A stretch of DNA of 5,866 nt from Acidimicrobiaceae bacterium. GTDB taxonomy: Bacteria > Actinomycetota > Acidimicrobiia > Acidimicrobiales > Bog-793. This document shows positions 1 through 5,347 of this stretch, one piece after another. The translations under genes were made by a program, and so were the position numbers. Below the pieces are notes generated by a model. The model worked only from the letters and a program-made list of their open reading frames with translations. It did no database searches and was not told the DNA's origin. The stretch covers positions 1 through 5,866 of the forward strand of contig DAIDIA010000087.1 in the NCBI GenBank assembly GCA_027459565.1, written 5' to 3'. The first letter of the stretch is position 1. Each line of letters starts with the position of its first letter.

Positions 1-105
1 TCTCTTGCCGATCTCGACGTCGCCTCGCCTGCGGTGATCGTCGTCGGACGCGTGGCCGCACTGGATTTCTCGGATCCAGAGTTTGCCTCGCTCCTCGCCA
101 GATGA
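1..105 (+). CDS. cobA: Uroporphyrinogen-III C-methyltransferase, C-terminal end only (5' truncated)
   Basis: Frame 1 is open from the first base to a TGA at 103-105 and gives the last 34 residues of a protein. They include PAVIVVGRVAALDF, which closely resembles the end of SAM-dependent uroporphyrinogen-III C-methyltransferase (CobA/SUMT and the C-terminal half of CysG), where a conserved P-A-hydrophobic-V-hydrophobic-G-x-V-x-x-L strand closes the methylase domain. The family methylates uroporphyrinogen III twice to make precorrin-2 in the cytoplasm. The stop overlaps the ATG of the next gene, a precorrin-2 dehydrogenase, which is the following pathway step and strongly supports the call. The catalytic part lies outside the window, so I cannot tell whether this is a stand-alone CobA or a HemD-CobA fusion. 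Confidence 0.8.
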   Translation, partial: SLADLDVASPAVIVVGRVAALDFSDPEFASLLAR

Positions 106-653
106 TGCTGCCCCTGGCCCTTGATCTGAAGGGTCTGCGCGTGCTTGTGCTCGGGGCAGGAGCGGTGGGCGCGCATAAGGCGCGCCAGCTGCTCGAGGTT
201 GGCGCGAGAGTCGACGTGATCTCCGAACGAGTCATGGCCGAACTTCCTCCGGGCATCAGCTCGCTCAAGGTCCGGCGGTTCGCGAGCGGCGATCTTGAAG
301 ACTATTGGCTGGCGGTGTCCGCAACGGGAGATCCTCTCGTCAATGACCTCGTCGTGAAAGAGGCGACCCGACGCCGCGTCTGGCTCAATGTCGTCGACGA
401 TCCGGCGCGTTCCAGTTTCTTCTTTACCGCCCTTCACCGAGCCGGCGACGTCGTTGTCTCCGTATCGACTCAAGGATCTTCTCCCGCGCTCGCGCAGGAA
501 CTACGAGATATCGTCGCCGAAGTACTGCCCAAGAACGTCTCGCGGGTCGCCCGACAGCTACGAGATGAGCGGCGCGTCGTCCATTCGAACGGAGGCAGCA
601 CAGAATCTCTCAACTGGCGTGCCCGCGTGCGGTCACTCCTGTACGAATCTTGA
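102..653 (+). CDS. sirC: Precorrin-2 dehydrogenase (siroheme synthase N-terminal domain type)
   Basis: This 183-residue protein belongs to the CysG N-domain/Met8p/SirC family, cytoplasmic NAD-dependent enzymes that oxidise precorrin-2 to sirohydrochlorin; some also insert iron to make siroheme. It opens with a Rossmann fold whose GAGAVGAHKARQLL (residues 18-31) is the family's NAD-binding loop. NVVDD (96-100) holds the Asp matching catalytic Asp104 of CysG, probably D99. STQGSSPALAQELRD (122-136) is the family's conserved serine/glycine turn and helix. The ATG at 102 overlaps the cobA stop as ATGA, and a second ATG follows at 105. No Shine-Dalgarno precedes either, so translational coupling is likely. 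At 183 residues it is shorter than the CysG domain (about 215) or SirC (about 200), and the end of the C-terminal helical domain looks trimmed. Whether it can chelate iron cannot be judged. The family call is firm. Confidence 0.92.
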   Translation: MMLPLALDLKGLRVLVLGAGAVGAHKARQLLEVGARVDVISERVMAELPPGISSLKVRRFASGDLEDYWLAVSATGDPLVNDLVVKEATRRRVWLNVVDDPARSSFFFTALHRAGDVVVSVSTQGSSPALAQELRDIVAEVLPKNVSRVARQLRDERRVVHSNGGSTESLNWRARVRSLLYES

Positions 654-667
654 AGGATCCCACGAAA

Positions 668-683
668 CGCCCCGAATGGGGCG
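668..683 (-). terminator. GC-rich hairpin between convergent genes, likely terminator
   Basis: CGCCCC and GGGGCG form a perfect 6-bp stem around a 4-base loop (GAAT on the plus strand, ATTC on the minus strand). It lies 13 bases past the stop of the minus-strand coiled-coil gene and 14 bases past the sirC stop, where a shared bidirectional terminator would be expected. The tail is weak: the minus strand continues GTTTCGTGG with only three consecutive T, and the plus side has no T run. It is therefore a better candidate for the minus-strand operon, and efficiency is uncertain. Confidence 0.5.
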
Positions 684-696
684 GTGTCGGCCGAGC

Positions 697-852
697 TCAG
701 TAGTGCGGCGGACGCTCAAAATCTCGATCGTTCAGAGATCGGAGAAGCTCCTGGTTCGCCCTCCGAAGGCGGTCGATCTCGAGGCGAAGTCTGCGAATCT
801 CCTCCTGAAGAGCGCTGATCGCATCGTCATCCTCGTCTTGATCCGAGGTCAT
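697..852 (-). CDS. 51-residue coiled-coil protein with SlyX-like PPHY terminus
   Basis: An acidic N-terminus (residues 4-10 are DQDEDDD) leads into one amphipathic helix. The heptad register is nearly ideal: a positions are I12, I19, I26, N33 and L40; d positions are L15, L22, L29 and L36. Ile at a, Leu at d and a single buried Asn at a is the pattern of parallel dimeric zippers such as GCN4, so a homodimer is inferred. The C-terminus is ERPPHY. The SlyX family (about 72 residues, function unknown) is also a short coiled coil ending in PPHY, so this may be a shortened or diverged SlyX. The ATG at 852 begins one base after the aldolase stop, implying translational coupling. GGAAG at 868-872 is somewhat far, 15 bases away. 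A GTG at 882 would add ten residues (MARWKCRSTE) inside the aldolase gene and seems less likely. Confidence 0.72.
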   Translation of the reverse strand: MTSDQDEDDDAISALQEEIRRLRLEIDRLRRANQELLRSLNDRDFERPPHY

Positions 853-853
853 C

Positions 854-1615
854 TCAGTCGACCGGCACTTCCATCTCGCCACTCATCATCGCGTAGTAGC
901 GGTAGTTCGCGAGCATTCCCTTCTCTCCACCAGCCGCGCCCCTCGGACGATCCGGCTGGTGTTCCGATCTCAGATACTCGATGTCACCCTCGGGGAGTGG
1001 TTTCGGGTCTCCAAGAAGATAGGCCTCATAGGTGATCTTGAGGAGTTCGTTCAATTCGAGGGCGCGGACGGTCGCGTCCTCAATGCTTGTGCCGACAACG
1101 GTGATCCCGTGGCCGCGCATCAGAGCCACCTTCTTCTTGCCCATGAAATGAGCGAATCGCTCTCCTTTGTCATGGTCGTGAATCGTGATGCTCGTCGGAT
1201 AGGTGTCAATTCCGTCAACGGCGAGTTTCGCCCCCTGATACACGCGACCGTGCATCGGAAAGATCTCCTTTTCGCAGATTGTCAGGAGCATTGCGTGCCG
1301 GGGATGCATATGCACCACGGATCGGATCTCCGGATTCTGACGGAAGATCCACGTGTGGAGGAAGCTCTCACTCGGTGACCGGACGCCGGCGCGTCCGCCT
1401 TCCAGCGTGTTTGAATCGAAGTCAACCTCGACAATGTCCGACGTCCGCGTGTAACGCACCCCGAGTTGGTCAGCACCTTTGCCCCGAATGAGAATCGAAT
1501 CCGACTCGCCGTCCCAGTAACTCACGTGTCCTTCGGCACCGTGAGTCATGTCCCACGCTCCAAGTATCCGGCAGGCCTCCGCGAGTTGTTCCGCTACCTG
1601 TCTGTTCATCACCAT
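854..1615 (-). CDS. Class II aldolase/adducin family protein
   Basis: A 253-residue soluble protein of the divalent-metal class II aldolase/adducin family (fuculose-phosphate aldolase, ribulose-phosphate epimerase, related decarboxylases). From the chosen start, residues 29-32 are GHVS, the phosphate/substrate loop that reads GN(I/V)S in sugar-phosphate aldolases. SPSE ends at E83, the likely counterpart of catalytic Glu73 of E. coli FucA. HMHPRHA supplies H102 and H104, and RGHG supplies H169, together the expected metal-binding His triad. The active site thus looks intact. The GHVS variant is familiar from decarboxylase-like members, so the substrate could be an aromatic or other carboxylate rather than a sugar phosphate; this cannot be settled here. 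The start at 1615 is chosen because AAGGGGG lies eight bases upstream; the frame stays open to 1756, but that extra sequence looks non-coding. A coiled-coil gene follows directly in the same operon. Confidence 0.88.
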   Translation of the reverse strand: MVMNRQVAEQLAEACRILGAWDMTHGAEGHVSYWDGESDSILIRGKGADQLGVRYTRTSDIVEVDFDSNTLEGGRAGVRSPSESFLHTWIFRQNPEIRSVVHMHPRHAMLLTICEKEIFPMHGRVYQGAKLAVDGIDTYPTSITIHDHDKGERFAHFMGKKKVALMRGHGITVVGTSIEDATVRALELNELLKITYEAYLLGDPKPLPEGDIEYLRSEHQPDRPRGAAGGEKGMLANYRYYAMMSGEMEVPVD

Positions 1616-1623
1616 CTGCAATG

Positions 1624-1630
1624 CCCCCTT
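1624..1630 (-). promoter_or_regulatory. Ribosome binding site deciding the aldolase start
   Basis: On the minus strand AAGGGGG ends eight bases before the ATG at 1615. It is the only purine-rich block at proper spacing in this frame. It favours 1615 over the ATG at 1609 (14 bases away) and over the start at 1756, which would add 47 implausible residues. A TTG at 1621 is in frame but too close to the site. Confidence 0.7.
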
Positions 1631-1638
1631 GAGCCCGT

Positions 1639-1667
1639 CGTATCTGTCTCCACCGTACTGGGTGCAA
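1639..1667 (-). promoter_or_regulatory. Candidate promoter for the aldolase operon
   Basis: On the minus strand TTGCAC (1662-1667) is separated by 17 bases from GATACG (1639-1644), and the ribosome binding site follows nine bases after the latter. Each box matches the sigma-70-type consensus at only three of six positions; spacing and location are the main support. A second box of the actinobacterial TANNNT form, TACGGT, lies between them without a recognisable -35. Confidence 0.3.
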
Positions 1668-1679
1668 AGTGGCGGACGC

Positions 1680-1696
1680 CTCGGATTTGAACCGAA
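1680..1696 (-). other. tRNA T-arm-like hairpin
   Basis: On the minus strand TTCGG, loop TTCAAAT and CCGAG form a five-pair stem (one G-T) with a seven-base loop, exactly the T-arm layout including GGTTCAAATCC. It is followed by GCGTCCGCCAC, which resembles a tRNA 3' end but is one base too short for an encoded CCA. GGACG at 1747-1751 could pair with CGTCC at 1674-1678 as a partial acceptor stem, but I find no proper anticodon arm. It is a relic, an attachment-site-like fragment or chance, not a working tRNA. Confidence 0.3.
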
Positions 1697-1700
1697 CCAA

Positions 1701-1772
1701 ACCGTCTCGCAATAACGCGGACCGATTCTCGATCCGACGAGGCAACCCGTCCTCACTAATGTGCGGGACGGT
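1701..1772. repeat. 11-base inverted repeat enclosing 50 bases in the divergent promoter region
   Basis: The left arm (1701-1711) is ACCGTCTCGCA. The right arm (1762-1772) is TGCGGGACGGT, whose reverse complement matches at 10 of 11 positions. In plus-strand RNA the one mismatch becomes a G-U pair. The right arm can instead pair locally, since CCGTCC (1747-1752) complements GGACGG (1766-1771), so the two foldings exclude each other. The repeat lies between the two divergent starts and could be paired operator half-sites, a folded leader or a very small element. I saw no target-site duplication at its ends. Confidence 0.5.
1718..1736 (-). other. Eight-pair triloop hairpin inside the inverted repeat
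   Basis: On the minus strand CGGATCGA, loop GAA and TCGGTCCG form eight consecutive pairs, with one G-U at the fifth position. On the plus strand that pair is a C-A mismatch, so the fold is stronger in minus-strand RNA. No T tract follows, so it does not look like an intrinsic terminator. It could be a leader structure or a protein-binding dyad. Confidence 0.4.
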
Positions 1773-1789
1773 GGACCTTCCGTTCGCCA

Positions 1790-1824
1790 TGGCAGATGAC
1801 ACAGGCAGGCGATAACGTCGCCTC
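1790..1824 (+). promoter_or_regulatory. Candidate leaderless promoter for recC-recB
   Basis: TAACGT at 1813-1818 fits the actinobacterial -10 pattern TANNNT and ends six bases before the recC ATG at 1825, so transcription could begin at the start codon itself. No Shine-Dalgarno lies at normal spacing (the nearest, AGGCAGG at 1803-1809, ends 15 bases before the ATG), which agrees with leaderless initiation. A -35 is poor: TGGCAG at 1790-1795 with a 17-base spacer. Confidence 0.35.
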
Positions 1825-4800
1825 ATGTTGTACCTGAACGAAGCCCCCGATATTCGGCCACTCGTTCGTTCGCTTGCGGAGCTACTCGTCGATCCTCTCG
1901 AAGATCCCATGGCTCGGGAATGGGTGGCAGTGCCGACATCGGGCATGCAGCGATGGACAAAACTCCAGCTCGCTCGGTCTCTCGGTTCCTCGCCGGATCG
2001 CGAGGACGGAATATCGGCGAATATCGACTTCAACTTTCCGGGCAAGCTCCGGCAACTCGTCATCGATGCTTCCCATCCTGGTTCCGATGGCGAAGCGAGC
2101 GACCCGTGGCATATCGATCGATTGGTTTGGACGGTACTTGAGGTTTTGGAGGAGAGTGCGCATGGGATCCAGAGCCCAATCATGCCTGATCTACCCGAGG
2201 GGGCATCTCCTTATGGCCGCGCGCGCAGGATCGCCGATCTGTTTGATCGGTACTCTCTCCATCGACCCGAGCTCATTGAACATTGGCGCTCGGGCAGAGA
2301 CGTTGACCCGACTGGCACCGCATTGGCGGCCGAGCTCTCGTGGCAGCCAGAGCTCTGGCGCCGAGTGCGGAGTCGCATCGGAGTGGCGAGCCCCTCTGAA
2401 CGTCTCGGTCCACTTCTGGAGCGTCTGAGAGTCGGAGATCTTGACCTCGACCTGCCTCCGCGAGTTTCGATCTTTGGGATCACCTCTCTTCCCGGCGGGA
2501 GTGGCTTTCTCGAGCTCGTTGGGGCGATCGCCGTCGAGCGAGACGTTCACTGCTACTTCCTTGAACTGTCTCCCGATGCCGCGAGACGCGTTGCGACTGG
2601 CCCAGAGATGGGAGCCGGTAACCCCTCGCTGTTGCGCTCTCGTGATCGCTCAGAGGAGCTCCTGCACCACCCACTCTTGATGTCGTGGGGCTCTCCGGTG
2701 CGAGAGCGTGCGGCCATCTTTGCCCTTGCGGGACACGGACGGGAATCCCTGGCGATCCAGGAACTCGAAGAGCGATCCGGTTCTGGAGGTTTGCGTTCCC
2801 AGGGAACGTTGCTCGCCCGGATCCAGAGTGATCTCCGCGAGGACCGTGCTCCCGACGGAGCCTTCGAGATGGCGCCAGATGACTGGTCCATCCAAATCCA
2901 CGGATGCTATGGCCCGGCAAGGCAGGTGGAGGTGCTGCGCGATTCGATCCTGCACTTGTTGCAAGACGACCCAGACCTCGAAGAGGAAGAGATCGTTGTG
3001 TTGTGCCCGTCGATCGAAGACTTCGCACCGTTTGTCGAGGCCGGATTCGGTCTGCCGATATCGATGGCTCGTCTTGAAGAACCGCAGCTGCCGGGATCGC
3101 ATGGAATGACAGCTCCAACATTCTCCTATCACATGAGTGACCGGTCTCTTCGCACGACGAATCCGCTCCTTCAGGCATTTGATGCATTCCTCGATCTGGT
3201 AGGGAGTCGATGTGGCGCATCCGAGGTGCTTGAGTTCATTGCCCTTGACCCTGTCAGCAGGAGATTCTCCCTCCACGAGGACGCTGTGCAGAAGATTGTC
3301 CGGTGGACTCGCGCGGGCAACGTACGTTGGGGCCTCAGTGCAGCTCATCGCGTTGCAATGGGTTTTGGCGAGCAATACGAGCTGAATACCTGGAGAGCAG
3401 CGCTTGAGAACCTCCTGATTGGAGTTGCAACTCATGATTTCGAGTTCGGACTTGCTGCGGGAGAAGTTGCGCCCATCGGCGTTGAGGGAGACGAGATTGA
3501 AATTGTCGGCCAGTTCGCGGAGCTGCTTGACCGACTCGAAGTTTTCGTCGAGAGATTCTCCCAGGCGCGGACGCCTCGTCAGTGGTGCGAGGAGTTTGAA
3601 AGGGCGGGCAGGGATCTCTTCGAAGTAGATCCGTCGCAGACGTGGCAGTCTGAGGCACTTCGAAGACTGCTCGCGAACATCGCCGAAAGCGCGATCTGTC
3701 GCGGTAGTGAGTGTCTTGTCGAGGTAACCCTTGCGGACATGCGACGTGCGATTGCCGAGAACCTTCTCGGCGCACCCGGAAGGTCGGAGTTCTTCCGCGG
3801 CGGGGTAACCGTAACCTCACTCACCCCTCTGCGTTGGATTCCTTTCAAGGTGGTGTGCCTCCTCGGTCTCGATGACGCGATCTCACGCAACACACAATCC
3901 AATGGGGACGACGTGATGGCACTCGCGCCTCAGCTCGGTGATCCGGATGCGCGGTCGGAGATGCACCAATCCATCCTTGAGGCAATTCTGTCCGCGCGAG
4001 CACAACTTGTCGTGACCTACAACTCCCATGATCCGCAGACGAATCTTCCCGTTCCACGTTCGGTGGAACTTCTCGAACTTGAAGAGACGATTGTTCAGAC
4101 GCTGACACCGACGTCGCAGTCCTTCTACCGCCAAAATCGCGAAGTCGTTCATCCACGACAGTCTTATGATGACCGCAACTTCGAATCCGGGCGTCTCGGA
4201 CACGAGGGTCCGTGGAGCTTTAACGCGTCCGCTCTCGCGGGCGCGAGCGCTCGGCGGACCCAGGACGACCGGCCCCGTCTACTGTTGGGTCATCCCATAG
4301 AGATCCCACAGGACGAGCACGATCTCCCATTAGACGCCCTGCGCGAGTTTCTCCGCCACCCCGTGCGGAGCTTCCTTCGCAAGAGCCTCCAGATCTATCG
4401 GCCGTTTGATCAGATCGAATCCTCTGACGAACTCCCGGTCGCATTGGAGCCTATTGAGCACTTCGAGATCGGTCGTCGGCTGCTTGCTGCGAGGCTCGAG
4501 CTTCCGGATGCGCGAGCGTGGCGCGAACTGAGAGATTCGTGGTGGGCGAGAGAACACGCCCGCGGATCGTTGCCAGTCGGTCAATTTGCGCAAGTAGCCC
4601 GCCGAAAGGTTGAAGACGAGGTCGATGCCCTGATCGAGGTATTGGTGGAATTGGGCATCGATCCCTCGCGTACTGACGAGAAGACGATGGCCCTTCGCGT
4701 TGAGGTCGAAGAGATGAGCTCGAAGGCAAGAGGAGTCGCGGGGTCGCTCATCGTGGGTGATCACAAATGTCGAAACGGCTCGACATGGCGCGGCTCGTGG

Positions 4801-5337
4801 AGTGCAAGGTTCTCGAGGCTCCGACCTGTTGACGAACTTGCCGCATGGCTAGATCTACTCGTCCTCACCCTCCACGCGCCTAGTACGCACTGGACGAGCC
4901 TGTCGCTTCGAAGAGTGCCCGTTGGCGACCAAGGGATTGGTGTGGTGAGCCTCGCTGTCGCGGGTGAATCGGAAACGGCGCGGCTCGAGAATGCTCGAAT
5001 CGGTCTTGCAGCAATAGTTCGACTCGCCGAGCTTGGCCGGAACGAACCCCTCCCTCTCTTCGCCGGACTCTCAAAGACGCTCTACTACGGAACGCCCGAT
5101 GAGAGTGACTGGGTGAGCACGCGCGAGAGCTATTTCACCGACGGAACAGATCCGGACAATGTACTCGCGTTCGGGAACATCAAATTGACTGATCTGCTGC
5201 AGATCCCGGCACGGAGCTCTGATCCGGGTGTGGGGCAGGGTCGTGCGACGCGTCTCGCGAGGTTCCTCTGGGGAACCTTTGACAACACCTGCATTCGAGA
5301 CGTGCTCGAGACTCCTGAACGGATTCTGGCGAAATGA
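1825..5337 (+). CDS. recC: RecBCD exodeoxyribonuclease V, gamma subunit RecC
   Basis: The 1170-residue product is close to E. coli RecC (1122). RecC is the catalytically inactive helicase/nuclease-fold subunit of RecBCD: it splits the duplex, guides the strands and scans the 3' strand for Chi. Landmarks in order: VPTSGMQRW (36-44) and ISANIDF (63-69), matching E. coli VQSTGMAQW and IAANIDF; IADLFDRYSLHRP (136-148), matching the Chi latch helix; SIFGITSLP (215-223); IHGCYGPARQVEVLRDSI (358-375), matching the FHVCHSPQREVEVLHD segment; GGVTVTSLTPLRWIPFKVVCLLG (659-681); ILEAILSARAQLVVTY (717-732); and REFLRHPVRSFLR (840-852), opening the nuclease-like C-terminal domain. The start at 1825 is the only one preserving the family N-terminus MLYLNEA. 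Several residues known to read Chi in E. coli differ, and the NDGVYPR segment is replaced (see findings). recB follows after ten bases, the common actinobacterial recC-recB-recD order. Identity is firm. Confidence 0.96.
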   Translation: MLYLNEAPDIRPLVRSLAELLVDPLEDPMAREWVAVPTSGMQRWTKLQLARSLGSSPDREDGISANIDFNFPGKLRQLVIDASHPGSDGEASDPWHIDRLVWTVLEVLEESAHGIQSPIMPDLPEGASPYGRARRIADLFDRYSLHRPELIEHWRSGRDVDPTGTALAAELSWQPELWRRVRSRIGVASPSERLGPLLERLRVGDLDLDLPPRVSIFGITSLPGGSGFLELVGAIAVERDVHCYFLELSPDAARRVATGPEMGAGNPSLLRSRDRSEELLHHPLLMSWGSPVRERAAIFALAGHGRESLAIQELEERSGSGGLRSQGTLLARIQSDLREDRAPDGAFEMAPDDWSIQIHGCYGPARQVEVLRDSILHLLQDDPDLEEEEIVVLCPSIEDFAPFVEAGFGLPISMARLEEPQLPGSHGMTAPTFSYHMSDRSLRTTNPLLQAFDAFLDLVGSRCGASEVLEFIALDPVSRRFSLHEDAVQKIVRWTRAGNVRWGLSAAHRVAMGFGEQYELNTWRAALENLLIGVATHDFEFGLAAGEVAPIGVEGDEIEIVGQFAELLDRLEVFVERFSQARTPRQWCEEFERAGRDLFEVDPSQTWQSEALRRLLANIAESAICRGSECLVEVTLADMRRAIAENLLGAPGRSEFFRGGVTVTSLTPLRWIPFKVVCLLGLDDAISRNTQSNGDDVMALAPQLGDPDARSEMHQSILEAILSARAQLVVTYNSHDPQTNLPVPRSVELLELEETIVQTLTPTSQSFYRQNREVVHPRQSYDDRNFESGRLGHEGPWSFNASALAGASARRTQDDRPRLLLGHPIEIPQDEHDLPLDALREFLRHPVRSFLRKSLQIYRPFDQIESSDELPVALEPIEHFEIGRRLLAARLELPDARAWRELRDSWWAREHARGSLPVGQFAQVARRKVEDEVDALIEVLVELGIDPSRTDEKTMALRVEVEEMSSKARGVAGSLIVGDHKCRNGSTWRGSWSARFSRLRPVDELAAWLDLLVLTLHAPSTHWTSLSLRRVPVGDQGIGVVSLAVAGESETARLENARIGLAAIVRLAELGRNEPLPLFAGLSKTLYYGTPDESDWVSTRESYFTDGTDPDNVLAFGNIKLTDLLQIPARSSDPGVGQGRATRLARFLWGTFDNTCIRDVLETPERILAK

Positions 5338-5347
5338 ATGGCCAACA

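Noticed and set aside
388..1035. Long plus-strand open frame crossing sirC, the terminator and the convergent genes
   Set aside because: It is out of frame with sirC, runs antisense through the coiled-coil and aldolase genes, and its Ser/Arg/Pro-rich translation has no recognisable domain.
959..1378. Plus-strand open frame of 139 codons opposite the aldolase
   Set aside because: It is the complement of a gene with intact catalytic motifs; no ribosome binding site or domain is visible.
1616..1756. 47-residue N-terminal extension of the aldolase frame
   Set aside because: The extension has no family similarity or good start signal, covers the intergenic hairpins and T-arm-like sequence, and a well-spaced AAGGGGG supports the ATG at 1615.
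1669..1756. A functional tRNA gene on the minus strand
   Set aside because: The T-arm is good, but the acceptor stem reaches only five clean pairs, there is no five-pair anticodon stem with a seven-base loop, and the D-arm is not recognisable.
1701..1772. A miniature transposable element with terminal inverted repeats
   Set aside because: Only 72 bases long, no target-site duplication next to the arms, and no second copy in the window.
1470..2183. Minus-strand open frame spanning the start of recC, the intergenic region and the aldolase 5' end
   Set aside because: It conflicts with both real genes and has a Ser/Arg-rich translation without motifs.
2480..3435. Two overlapping minus-strand open frames of about 250 codons inside recC
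   Set aside because: They lie opposite conserved RecC segments and translate to low-complexity Arg/Ser-rich sequence, as expected of antisense shadows in GC-rich coding DNA.
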